A stretch of 64,000 nucleotides of DNA from Spirochaetia bacterium UBA5763 (GTDB taxonomy: Bacteria; Spirochaetota; UBA4802; UBA5550). A program made the position numbers and the translations under genes. Position 1 is the first letter of the stretch, and every line of letters begins with the position of its first letter. Below, piece by piece: positions 25,663 through 33,742 of the stretch. Below the pieces are notes generated by a model. It was not told where the DNA came from and did no database searches. It worked only from the letters and a program-made list of their open reading frames with translations. The DNA is taken from positions 1 to 64,000 of the forward strand of contig DIEX01000020.1 of assembly GCA_002418835.1 (NCBI GenBank). The letters run 5' to 3'.

Positions 25663-27027
25663 ATGATAAATAAAAAAAGTATATTATATATCATCCCTCT
25701 TGCCTTTATTATTCCTCTTCTATATATTTCCTGTTCATGTAAAAGCACCCCGCTTGAAGGTGAAGTTACGTTCCTTACGGGAACGATGAAAATAAACAAC
25801 ACTTATGCCTCAGTGGGAAGCAGGGTTATTAAAGGGGACTCTCTGATAACTGATGATAAAACCGAAGCTGTTATTCAACTTGGGGATTCCGCAGCTATTA
25901 CTCTTAAATCAAATACCGAGATGATCTTTGAAAAACTGTCAGACGGCAGCTATGGTTCAGGCACAGCATCACTGGTTCTTAACAGAGGGACATCCCTTCA
26001 CAAAGTCATGAAGAGCGGCTCTGAATACTCCGTTAAAGCCCCCACTGCCGTTGCATCTGTTCGGGGCACTGAATTTGAAATGACAGCGGATGAAACCAGG
26101 ACAATTATCAGGGTAACATCCGGAACTGTTTATGTCAGAAAAGTTTCAGAAAATACACGCGCTGATAAATCGATCACAGAGAATCAGCATAAAGGTACTG
26201 AGGAAATTATTCTGAGAGAGGGGGACTCTCTCCAGATATATACGCTGGGAGCAGGTGCGAGAGGACATTCAGACCGTTCAATTTCAGGGATCCCGGGTAC
26301 TGAAAAATCTGCAAAAAAATCGGGGACTGCAGGCGGAACTGTTGAAAAGGATAAAACCGCATCTGTAAAATCTGCTGAAAAATCCTCCGCCGGGAACAAA
26401 ACAGTTTCAGGCAAAAAACAGGCTGAAGGAAAAGAACAAATCACAGCAGCCGGTTCAAGGGGCTCCGTGAAATCCGCAGCTTCCGCGAAGAAAAGCAGAA
26501 CCACTGCAGCCGGTACTAAAGATTCAAAAAAAACTTCCGGTTCAGCGGGAAAAGAATCCGGAAAAACTTCCGGTTTAATTGAAAAAAAAGATATTGTATC
26601 AGCAGACAAAAAAACTGATGCATCAAAAAAAGATGCCGTAACTTCTGCTGACAAAAAAGATAATTACACCACAGATGCCGCGGATAAAAAATCAACTTCC
26701 TCTAATCGCGTATCTCAGAAAAAAACAGATGGCTCAACAACTGACAGCGGAAGCGGCTCTGATAAAATCAGCAAAAGTACAGACATAGCCGCCGGGAAAG
26801 AGAAGGTTCCCGATCCAGAGGCTGTCAGGGCACTTGTGAATAAAAAAGATCGCAGTATCAATGACATCAGAAATGTATACAACAGAATAGACAGGGTGCA
26901 TCTATACTCCGGGAAAGTGATAACAGGCGCAATTACTGAACGCGGCGAAACGTATTCAATTCTAACAACTGAAGGGTTGGTAAAAATCCCTAAGAAAGAT
27001 ATTCAGAGTAATGACATTATCAAATAG
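25663..27027 (+). CDS. FecR-domain lipoprotein with long low-complexity linker (copy 2)
   Basis: 454 aa from ATG 25663; an upstream in-frame ATG at 25609 has no ribosome-binding site. I prefer 25663 because it gives a proper lipoprotein signal (FIIPLLYISC, Cys24) and is preceded by the same ACCGGCGGTTA as copy 1. The FecR domain (about 32-190) is clearly paralogous to the gene just upstream. A Lys/Ser/Thr/Ala/Gly-rich linker of about 190 residues follows, then the same closing half-module (VHLYSGKVITGAITERGETYSI...IPKKDIQSNDI). A tethered envelope protein with a flexible spacer, possibly crossing the peptidoglycan, is inferred. Confidence 0.83.
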   Translation: MINKKSILYIIPLAFIIPLLYISCSCKSTPLEGEVTFLTGTMKINNTYASVGSRVIKGDSLITDDKTEAVIQLGDSAAITLKSNTEMIFEKLSDGSYGSGTASLVLNRGTSLHKVMKSGSEYSVKAPTAVASVRGTEFEMTADETRTIIRVTSGTVYVRKVSENTRADKSITENQHKGTEEIILREGDSLQIYTLGAGARGHSDRSISGIPGTEKSAKKSGTAGGTVEKDKTASVKSAEKSSAGNKTVSGKKQAEGKEQITAAGSRGSVKSAASAKKSRTTAAGTKDSKKTSGSAGKESGKTSGLIEKKDIVSADKKTDASKKDAVTSADKKDNYTTDAADKKSTSSNRVSQKKTDGSTTDSGSGSDKISKSTDIAAGKEKVPDPEAVRALVNKKDRSINDIRNVYNRIDRVHLYSGKVITGAITERGETYSILTTEGLVKIPKKDIQSNDIIK

Positions 27028-27112
27028 ATGCGGGTGCGGTTTCTGCCTGACATGCAGAACAGACAGAAAACTGCATTTTAAAAAACGGCTAATTTAAAAA
27101 AGGATTATCAAT

Positions 27113-27832
27113 ATGAAATCAACAGCACACTTCAGAATACTTATCATTACAATATTATCAGGGATAGTTATTACAATGCCGGCATATCTCTATCCGGAAT
27201 CTGTTTTCATGAAAGACGGTTCAATTATTGAAGGGAGGATTACAGGCGGCGACGATTACAAAATCAGCCTAAGCTCGGATCAGGTTATAAAAAGTATTGA
27301 GAGGAAAGATATACTCCGCATCCTGGTTCATGACAGGTACAGAGACAGGATATACCTTACGCAGACTAACGGTGTTACTATAGAAGGTTATATTGTAAAT
27401 GAGGACAACGTACAGATCACTCTCCGTACAAATCTTTCTTCCGGCGAAGAGATAAACATATCCAGGGAAAAGATTGAAACAATCTCACGAAAAAGTCCAT
27501 CAAGCAGGCTGCTTGCACCTTCAGTATATTCATCAGTATTTCTTAAAAACGGAGAAATTATAGACTGCCGTATAGTTAGAGAGACAGTGCGTATAATTGA
27601 CACCAAACCTTTAAATGCCGACAGAAGGATAATCCTGCGAAGCGACATCATGAGGATACAGTATAACAACAATTATAAAGATAAAAAAATCATCAGAAAA
27701 ACTGACGGTACAAAGATCGAAGGATATATTATGGAGGAGGATTTCACAAGCTATACCTACCGTACTGATTTATATTCACCCGTTGAAGATAAAGTATTCA
27801 AGAGCGAATTAAGAAGTATCGGCAGGAAATAG
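27113..27832 (+). CDS. Exported protein made of two tandem two-part beta modules
   Basis: 239 aa. Signal peptide (ILIITILSGIVITMPAYLYP) followed by two copies of a roughly 95-residue unit. Copy A starts VFMKDGSIIEGRIT and includes TNGVTIEGYIVNEDNVQITL; copy B starts VFLKNGEIIDCRIV and includes TDGTKIEGYIMEEDFTSYTY. Each unit has two short SH3/Sm-like halves of the form KDGSxxxGxI...RxxIxRI. The same unit opens the 16160-17584 protein and one half closes both FecR lipoproteins. Function unknown; co-directional with the FecR pair, 85 nt downstream, and probably functionally linked. Confidence 0.75.
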   Translation: MKSTAHFRILIITILSGIVITMPAYLYPESVFMKDGSIIEGRITGGDDYKISLSSDQVIKSIERKDILRILVHDRYRDRIYLTQTNGVTIEGYIVNEDNVQITLRTNLSSGEEINISREKIETISRKSPSSRLLAPSVYSSVFLKNGEIIDCRIVRETVRIIDTKPLNADRRIILRSDIMRIQYNNNYKDKKIIRKTDGTKIEGYIMEEDFTSYTYRTDLYSPVEDKVFKSELRSIGRK

Positions 27833-27849
27833 TTCACTTTGAAAAATAC

Positions 27850-28503
27850 TCAGATAACAATTCCCGTAGAAACAGCAATCATAAACTGGGCAGTATAATA
27901 CATAGGCAAACCGATTGCCCTGTTTATGAACCTCTTCCTTACGAATCTGTGTCTTGCAACAAAGATATCCGATATGTAAAAAATTAAAGCAGCCGCCAAA
28001 ACCATATTACCCGCCAGTACTGTCTGGGCTCCGCTCTGCCTTAAGGAAAAAGCACTGAATGCCATTATACTGATTATAGTTATATACGCTATAACAGGCT
28101 TTATCATACCCTTCAGGTGCGGTTTCAGTTTCATAAATATTACAGTACCCGCTATTATAAATATAGCTGCCGCTGCTGTCATTGTCAGAAACGAATCAAC
28201 TCTTCTGAAAAAGGCTGCTGAGTAAATAATATGACCGATAAGGAATGCCGCTAATCCGGCTTTGAATATTTTCTGATTAAAGAAAAGTATCAGGCAAACA
28301 TCCCCGATAAAACAGAAAATAAGTCCCGCGAGAATAATATAGAAATAATTCACATTATTATGAGTCTGAATTGCCGCCATTATGATAAATAGAAGCGAGA
28401 GTAGAGGTTTTGTGCACAGAATCCCCTTAACGGATTCCTTCTTTTCAAAATATACAAGTCCGGCAAGTAAAGGCAGAGACACTGAAAGAATTATATAGTT
28501 CAT
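27850..28503 (-). CDS. YhhN family membrane protein (lysoplasmalogenase-like)
   Basis: 217 aa with about eight membrane helices. YhhN/TMEM86 motifs are present: LIFCFIGDVCLIL, FLIGHIIY, YISDIFVARHRFV and NRAIGLPMYYTAQFMIAVS, including the conserved aspartates thought to be catalytic. Characterised members (TMEM86B, Legionella YhhN) hydrolyse the vinyl-ether bond of lysoplasmalogens. This suggests the host meets or makes ether lipids. Convergent with the preceding gene and divergent from 28641. Confidence 0.88.
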   Translation of the reverse strand: MNYIILSVSLPLLAGLVYFEKKESVKGILCTKPLLSLLFIIMAAIQTHNNVNYFYIILAGLIFCFIGDVCLILFFNQKIFKAGLAAFLIGHIIYSAAFFRRVDSFLTMTAAAAIFIIAGTVIFMKLKPHLKGMIKPVIAYITIISIMAFSAFSLRQSGAQTVLAGNMVLAAALIFYISDIFVARHRFVRKRFINRAIGLPMYYTAQFMIAVSTGIVI

Positions 28504-28533
28504 AACTCACCCTGAATTGTTTTATTTACACTT

Positions 28534-28562
28534 TTACTACAATACAATTCGTTAGATGTCAA
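28534..28562 (-). promoter_or_regulatory. Promoter for the YhhN gene
   Basis: Minus strand TTGACA (28557-28562), 17-nt spacer, TAGTAA (28534-28539), about 31 nt before the start codon. The -35 overlaps the left arm of the inverted repeat at 28554-28591. Confidence 0.4.
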
Positions 28563-28591
28563 TATAATTAAAAAATCAATATGTGACATCT
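28554..28591. promoter_or_regulatory. Inverted repeat between divergent promoters
   Basis: AGATGTCA (28554-28561) and TGACATCT (28584-28591), perfect 8-bp arms with 22-nt spacing, between the YhhN promoter and the plus-strand promoter at 28595. A shared operator is plausible. Confidence 0.4.
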
Positions 28592-28594
28592 GTA

Positions 28595-28622
28595 TTGAAA
28601 AAAGCTTGATATCCGGTATAAA
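28595..28622 (+). promoter_or_regulatory. Promoter for the 28641 gene
   Basis: TTGAAA (28595-28600), 16-nt spacer, TATAAA (28617-28622). Transcription would start near 28629, giving a leader of only about 12 nt before ATG 28641, with no obvious ribosome-binding site. Confidence 0.5.
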
Positions 28623-28640
28623 GTGTTTCATTAATATCCC

Positions 28641-30257
28641 ATGAAATCTCTTTATTATATCATTCCGGTTATAATAATAATTTTTCTTAATTCGAATGGT
28701 TTTACACATTCAATAAAAGAAAGCGATATTATTTACGGGAAGGATGAAACTGATATTTACTTATGCCTTTCTCAGTGGGATCATAGCCTTAAACAGGATC
28801 TGTCAGATCTGAAAATTCCTGATAAAAAAATAAAAGAACTTAAAGATATCCTTGATGATTACAGACGGAAGCTGATTGAGAAGGAGTATAAAGAAGTTTA
28901 CTGTAGAGCAGGATTTATTCGCAGAGATTTTTATTTTATTCTCAAACTAAAAAAGACCGCGAAATCACGTTTCGAAAATATAGGCATACTCCTTGCTGCC
29001 GGGCTTAAACCTCTTCCTCCCAAAAAACCGCCTGCTGTGATTCAAAAAATTAAACTCAACACATTCAACATACTTATTCCCGGGGATATTCCGCCAGATA
29101 TCAGGATGCTTTATAACATAGGGAAAGGTTATACATTAAAAATGGATATAACTGTCACAGGGAGCAATCTTTTTGAGTCTCAGAAAAAAGAGATCGAGGA
29201 TATTGCAGCAGGCATCAGGTTCCAAACCGGTGAAGAAATGCTCCGGATATTGATAGATCTTGGAAAGATTATCGTCACCCGCAATCCGGGAATCGCTGAA
29301 CTTAAAGCTATTATTGCTGATACAGATAAAAGGCTTAGAACTGCAATTATGGAATCTGCAATAAACCTTAAAGTTGAGGAAGCTGTTATAAACAAACTCA
29401 ATGAAGATAGTATGGATTCCCGGATCTATCCAGACTGGAAGGTCAATTGCTCTGCAAAATCTGAACTTTCAACATTAAAACCCACAAAAGAATGTATTAC
29501 GCTTTGTATCACAGGTGGAACAGACAGCACCGCATATTTATCAATTGCCTCCAGGACAAAAAAAATCCTTAGTATAATAGCAGCTATCTCATCAAATGAG
29601 GAAAAACTGCGAAGAGAACTGAACAGCTCAATTGATAATTTTATTCATTCCTCTGAGGGTTTAATTTCAATGATCAACAAGGTCTATACAGAAAATCAGA
29701 TAAACGAAACATCTACTCTTAAAAATATCATTTATACAGCCTCATCAGGAGAAACACAGGCTCAAAATTATCTCTATGCTCTGGTTCGTCTTAAAATCCT
29801 GGGGCAAACTTTAAATACAGCTGATTGTGAAGAAAAGCTTTCCGGTTATAGATCCTACATTTCCACTGCAAGGGATGAACTGGAGAAAGAACTCATTAAA
29901 TTCATGCAAGATGAAGAACAATTCAAAGTATCAAGAATGGATAAAACTGACAGGCATTGGTCTGAAATTCAAAAAATAAATAAGCATTGTACTTACGTGA
30001 TGGAACAATTAGCTGAAAATGATGCCTATAGTGAAAGGATTAAGGAGAAACTTACAAAACTCTCCATAACAGTAAGTGAAGACACCTCACTTGCAGTTAT
30101 GAACATTCTGTTTAAAAACACAAATTGTAAAAATATCAGCGAAATGACAAAAGATAGAAATATGTTAATTGCAAGGTCTGCCGCTGATATTAAAAAAAAA
30201 TCAGATATCATTGAAGATAAATGCAGAACGCTCAGGGAAGAGGTGGCTCTTCTTTAA
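28641..30257 (+). CDS. Exported, largely helical protein of unknown function
   Basis: 538 aa. A hydrophobic N-terminus (YYIIPVIIIIFLNSNGFT) looks like a signal peptide or anchor. The rest is charged and mostly helical with long Glu/Lys/Asp/Ile stretches, a proline-rich bend (LKPLPPKKPPAV, about 127-138) and scattered cysteines. An eTLCITGGTDST-like stretch near 288-298 is not a recognisable nucleotide-binding site. No family recognised. It is followed after 122 nt by the HAMP-like protein gene, and the two may form a two-gene unit. Confidence 0.55.
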   Translation: MKSLYYIIPVIIIIFLNSNGFTHSIKESDIIYGKDETDIYLCLSQWDHSLKQDLSDLKIPDKKIKELKDILDDYRRKLIEKEYKEVYCRAGFIRRDFYFILKLKKTAKSRFENIGILLAAGLKPLPPKKPPAVIQKIKLNTFNILIPGDIPPDIRMLYNIGKGYTLKMDITVTGSNLFESQKKEIEDIAAGIRFQTGEEMLRILIDLGKIIVTRNPGIAELKAIIADTDKRLRTAIMESAINLKVEEAVINKLNEDSMDSRIYPDWKVNCSAKSELSTLKPTKECITLCITGGTDSTAYLSIASRTKKILSIIAAISSNEEKLRRELNSSIDNFIHSSEGLISMINKVYTENQINETSTLKNIIYTASSGETQAQNYLYALVRLKILGQTLNTADCEEKLSGYRSYISTARDELEKELIKFMQDEEQFKVSRMDKTDRHWSEIQKINKHCTYVMEQLAENDAYSERIKEKLTKLSITVSEDTSLAVMNILFKNTNCKNISEMTKDRNMLIARSAADIKKKSDIIEDKCRTLREEVALL

Positions 30258-30379
30258 AACAACAGAGCTCTTTAACCATTTTATCAATCCGGCAGTTATG
30301 CAAATTTATTTTATTTCTTCTTGATATAGAAACATTCATTCAATATTATGCTGACATTAAGGCTCAACAGGAGACTATT

Positions 30380-31081
30380 ATGAAATACAAAAGAAGCTAC
30401 ATTATCGATAAAAAATTTCAATATGAGAAATCGATCAGAGTGATAGGCTCTGTAGCTGTTTTAATCGCGGTAATAATAATTACTGTAGGAATAATGATTT
30501 CCATCAACAATAAAAGAACATCTGATAATAACAAATTAATAATGAATAATATTGACAATATAAATACAATACTTGATCTGCAACAGAGCATTTACCTGAA
30601 ATTCATGATGATCCCCACCGGAGTCGATGAATCAACATTTACCAAGATTGCACGCGAGTTGACAAAAGACTACAATAACAGCACAAGAAGCCTGAATGCT
30701 TCAAGCGCGTCTAACCAGGAAATTATTTTATCGAATAATAAAATAATAGCGATAAACAGTTACCTGATACTTGCTGTAATAATTATTACCTTGCTGGGAC
30801 TTATTGTTCTGTTTATAAGGGTGATCAAATATACTCACAGAATATCAGGTCCCATGTATCTAATGACAATGTATGCCAAAGACATTCTAAACGGCGGTAA
30901 ACCACAGATGAGAAATCTGCGGGATAATGATGAGTTTGCTGATTTTTATAACCTGTTCAGGCAGATGGGTGAAAAAATTATCAATGATGAGAAACCGTCC
31001 GGGGTAAAACCTGAAAATAAAACCAAACCGAAAGTTAAAGCAAAAACAAAAAGTGCAAAAGTTCCGAAATTAAAAAAATAA
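30380..31081 (+). CDS. Two-helix membrane protein with HAMP-like domain
   Basis: 233 aa from ATG 30380. An earlier in-frame start at 30221 overlaps the previous gene; AACAGGAG 8-9 nt before 30380 decides the start. One membrane helix near the N-terminus (SVAVLIAVIIITVGIMI), a roughly 95-residue extracytoplasmic loop, a second helix (YLILAVIIITLLGLIVLFI) and a HAMP-like segment (YTHRISGPMYLMTMYAKDI...NDEFADFYNLFRQMGEKI). It ends in a Lys/Pro-rich tail (about 30 residues). This is a receptor-like topology without an output domain, so it must act through a partner. Confidence 0.72.
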   Translation: MKYKRSYIIDKKFQYEKSIRVIGSVAVLIAVIIITVGIMISINNKRTSDNNKLIMNNIDNINTILDLQQSIYLKFMMIPTGVDESTFTKIARELTKDYNNSTRSLNASSASNQEIILSNNKIIAINSYLILAVIIITLLGLIVLFIRVIKYTHRISGPMYLMTMYAKDILNGGKPQMRNLRDNDEFADFYNLFRQMGEKIINDEKPSGVKPENKTKPKVKAKTKSAKVPKLKK

Positions 31082-31084
31082 CTG

Positions 31085-31876
31085 TCATTTCGCCCTGGGA
31101 CTCATAAGTATTTCCAGGGCTTCCATATCCGCTCCGCTTACATATTCGCCGTTATCAAGATAAAATAGCGGTATTCCATCTATACTCATTTTATTCGAAA
31201 CTTCTTCAGTCTTTCGGATAAGCTCAATGCCCTGCTCACATATATATTTTTCATCTGGAATCTCTTTCTTCCATTCCAGTTCATTATAATGCACGAAATC
31301 AAACTGTTCCTTCAATATAAAATGACGGCATGCGGCTTCGATACACTTCCGTTTCCCATCTTCACCTTTCATTGAGACCAGGAGTACTTTTACTTTTACA
31401 CCGTATTTATCAGACAGTCTTTTCACTTCAAAACCTGCCTTGTGGCAGTACGGGCAGAGCGGTTCAGTAAACATATATAACACCCTTTCAGACTTAATCT
31501 CAACAGGTTTGTATTCAAATGCCGCAAGTCCATCCAGGGTTGTCCTGTTTTTAAGAAATGCGTTCTTATTTATATCATAAATCTTTTCTTTTGTTATATT
31601 CGCCCTGTTATTGTACATATCTCCGGATATAAGAAAATCCTCATTTCCATAAAGAGGGATTATCCTGTTGCTTACATTAATGACGACTTCGCATACTCCC
31701 TTCACCTCCCTTCTTGAAACTACTGAAAACTCAGAAAGAGGCAGATGCCTGCTGATTATTTCATCAGTTATTCTGCTGCATTTTTCCGGCTCTGAATGAA
31801 GAGATGTAAAAGACGGCAGCATAAACAGTGAGGCAAAGATTATCTTCGTTATAAATGTTCTCATTATATTAACCAT
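31085..31876 (-). CDS. DsbC/DsbG-like thiol:disulfide interchange protein
   Basis: 263 aa. Signal peptide (IIFASLFMLPSFTSLHS), an N-terminal region of about 100 residues that fits the DsbC dimerisation domain, then a thioredoxin fold with the active site FTEPLCPYCHK (Cys141, Cys144) and the cis-proline loop DGIPLFYL (about 235). Several extra cysteines (33, 62 and a KRKCIEAAC pair) are present. DsbC isomerises wrong disulfides in the periplasm; CPYC rather than CGYC changes the redox potential. It lies 2.5 kb from the cysteine-rich MACPF cluster, whose products are plausible clients (inference). Confidence 0.83.
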   Translation of the reverse strand: MVNIMRTFITKIIFASLFMLPSFTSLHSEPEKCSRITDEIISRHLPLSEFSVVSRREVKGVCEVVINVSNRIIPLYGNEDFLISGDMYNNRANITKEKIYDINKNAFLKNRTTLDGLAAFEYKPVEIKSERVLYMFTEPLCPYCHKAGFEVKRLSDKYGVKVKVLLVSMKGEDGKRKCIEAACRHFILKEQFDFVHYNELEWKKEIPDEKYICEQGIELIRKTEEVSNKMSIDGIPLFYLDNGEYVSGADMEALEILMSPRAK

Positions 31877-31896
31877 TTCAAAAGCTGATTATTTTC

Positions 31897-31926
31897 TTGA
31901 CATTCCTGCAAAAAAAAATATATAAA
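31897..31926 (+). promoter_or_regulatory. Promoter for the 31947 gene
   Basis: TTGACA (31897-31902), 18-nt spacer that is mostly A, TATAAA (31921-31926). CAGGAG and ATG 31947 follow. Confidence 0.6.
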
Positions 31927-31946
31927 AATCAGGAGATTTAATTTTT

Positions 31947-32321
31947 ATGAAAGCTATTAAAATATCAATCATAATAATCGGTTTTTTATTTTTTGCTCAG
32001 ATGGCACCAGCAGTAGAAAAGATTTACTGTAAAAAATATACCGGAAAATACAAGGAGTATATTCTTACTGTTACATTCACACAAAATGGAAAACTTCTCA
32101 TTGAAGTGGAAGAGGACAACGGCGGGGGATACTTCTCAACTCCAGGTAGTTATAAAATTAAAAACTCCAGGGTTGATTTTTTCTACAGAGGACTTAACAG
32201 ATCCGTTTTCATCGAAAAAGACAGCATTACTGCAACGCCCTATACTTTCAGTATAGGTGAAGATTACAAGACAACTATTACTCTGAAAGAGGACTCTGCC
32301 TTTTCATCAGCCTGCAAATAG
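31947..32321 (+). CDS. Small exported beta-rich protein
   Basis: 124 aa. Signal peptide (ISIIIIGFLFFAQMAPAV), then a compact beta-rich domain with two cysteines (Cys28 in YCKK and Cys123 at the end), likely a disulfide. Segments such as YILTVTFTQNGKLLIEVEED and SITATPYTFSIGEDYKTTITL resemble lipocalin-like or copper-chaperone-like small domains, but I cannot name a family. It has its own promoter and AGGAG ribosome-binding site, and is divergent from the DsbC-like gene. Confidence 0.65.
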   Translation: MKAIKISIIIIGFLFFAQMAPAVEKIYCKKYTGKYKEYILTVTFTQNGKLLIEVEEDNGGGYFSTPGSYKIKNSRVDFFYRGLNRSVFIEKDSITATPYTFSIGEDYKTTITLKEDSAFSSACK

Positions 32322-32324
32322 CAA

Positions 32325-33440
32325 TCAGTCAGAGAAGAGAATCATTCCCCGATTTTTAATGCTGTCATCAGACAGTTTTTTCTCAATAATTCTGTTCATT
32401 TTAACACTACTGAAATCACAATCTTTAAAAGAGGTAGAGATAATTCTAACACCTGTTTTTTTTATAATGTCTATCTTCTCATCATCAACCCGCACCCCCT
32501 GCCCGCTGTAGCTTAAAAAATGTTCCCTGCTGTAGTCAATGACAGAAAAATCTGAACCGCTGAAATCTGAACCTGAAAAATCAGTTTTCATAAACAGAGA
32601 CCCGTTTAGTTTTGATCCGGCAAAAGATGATTTCACTGAATTGCATTCATTAAACTCACTGAAAACCAGATTTGAACCTGTCCATCTTGCGCCTGAAATA
32701 TTGCTCCTGATAAAAATTGCACCGGCAGCATATGTACGATCCAGCGCTGCACCGGAAAGATCTGATCCCGAGAACCAGACTGCCGGCATATATGCCCCTG
32801 AAAAATCCGCCATTATAAATTTACTGTTTTTAAAAAGGCTCCTTTTCAGGAAAGCATCTTTAAACATTGCTCCGCTAAAATCCGAGTCTGATGCATCACC
32901 CGAATCTATATGCCCCTGCGAAAAATCGCAGTTTCTCATGAGGCTGTTGATAACTGTAAGCCTGTCCATGCTCGAATAAGTAAAATTTACTGCTGAAATA
33001 TCGCAATCTCTAATTTCTGAACCGGAGAGATCGGCGCCGCTGAATGATGATCTCAGTATACGCGCATTTATAAACCTGCTTCCGGGGAGCTTTGAATAAT
33101 TGAATACTGATTCAGATACTGTTGTATTTATAAACGAAACTGCATTCATTTCAGAATATGAAAAAACCGACCCCCTGATATCAGCACCTATGAAATCAGC
33201 ATAATTCATAACACAGTTTATGAAACTGCATTTTTCAATACGGGCATTTTTAAAGAGTCCCCCCGTTAATGTAAGGTTCCTGAATTCAGTACCGGTAATT
33301 TTTACACCGGAAAGATTAATACCATGAAGGTTTCTATCACCTGAATAAAGCCGTTCAATTGAGCCTTTCTCTGAATGCAGCGCACTGGACGTAAAGCACA
33401 GGACAAGAACTGCTGAAGTAATAATTATATACTCTTTCAC
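32325..33440 (-). CDS. Exported pentapeptide-repeat protein
   Basis: 371 aa. A signal peptide (IIITSAVLVLCFTSSALHS) precedes about 300 residues of pentapeptide repeats of the form A(D/N)LxX or S-x-F-x-x (for example ADFIGADIRGSVFSYS, SGADLSGSEI, FSGSDFSGSDFS). This folds as a right-handed square beta-helix. Most characterised pentapeptide proteins are cytoplasmic; the signal peptide here places it in the envelope. The Ser richness of the repeats is unusual. Function unknown. Confidence 0.85.
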   Translation of the reverse strand: MKEYIIITSAVLVLCFTSSALHSEKGSIERLYSGDRNLHGINLSGVKITGTEFRNLTLTGGLFKNARIEKCSFINCVMNYADFIGADIRGSVFSYSEMNAVSFINTTVSESVFNYSKLPGSRFINARILRSSFSGADLSGSEIRDCDISAVNFTYSSMDRLTVINSLMRNCDFSQGHIDSGDASDSDFSGAMFKDAFLKRSLFKNSKFIMADFSGAYMPAVWFSGSDLSGAALDRTYAAGAIFIRSNISGARWTGSNLVFSEFNECNSVKSSFAGSKLNGSLFMKTDFSGSDFSGSDFSVIDYSREHFLSYSGQGVRVDDEKIDIIKKTGVRIISTSFKDCDFSSVKMNRIIEKKLSDDSIKNRGMILFSD

Positions 33441-33464
33441 TTGATATCACCTCATAAAATATTC

Positions 33465-33493
33465 TTGACACACCATGTAAAATAACATATAAA
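33465..33493 (+). promoter_or_regulatory. Strong promoter placed directly before ATG 33501
   Basis: TTGACA (33465-33470), exact 17-nt spacer, TATAAA (33488-33493). The -10 ends 7 nt before the ATG, so the transcript would be leaderless or nearly so. Confidence 0.6.
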
Positions 33494-33500
33494 CAATATT

Positions 33501-33728
33501 ATGCAAGGCAAAAATCACACATTGTCGAAACTGTTTGCATTAGTAATAGTATTTTTAATTTCCACATCATTAAATTCAAAAGAAGCGCCCTCTGAGGAAA
33601 AGGGGAAATCCGGGAAAGAGACAACTAAGGGTGCCGTTATTTTTGACGCATGCGGGAAAAATAATACTGACAAATGCGAGAAGGATTTAAAAATTCCTGT
33701 TCCTGATTATTCAAAGTCCCTTAAATAA
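33501..33728 (+). CDS. Small exported protein
   Basis: 75 aa. A signal peptide (LSKLFALVIVFLISTSLNS) is followed by a short hydrophilic mature chain of about 50 residues (Lys/Glu/Ser-rich) with two cysteines (DACGKNNTDKCEKD), likely disulfide-bonded. No family recognised. There is no ribosome-binding site before ATG 33501, in keeping with a leaderless transcript from the promoter at 33465. It is 14 nt upstream of the cyclic-nucleotide-binding membrane protein gene, which is probably co-transcribed. Confidence 0.6.
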   Translation: MQGKNHTLSKLFALVIVFLISTSLNSKEAPSEEKGKSGKETTKGAVIFDACGKNNTDKCEKDLKIPVPDYSKSLK

Positions 33729-33742
33729 ATGGAGATAATTAA

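Noticed and set aside
26280..26820. Low-complexity Lys/Ser/Ala stretch as assembly artefact or pseudogene
   Set aside because: The frame stays open for about 180 codons without stop and joins two recognisable domains, so it is a real linker.
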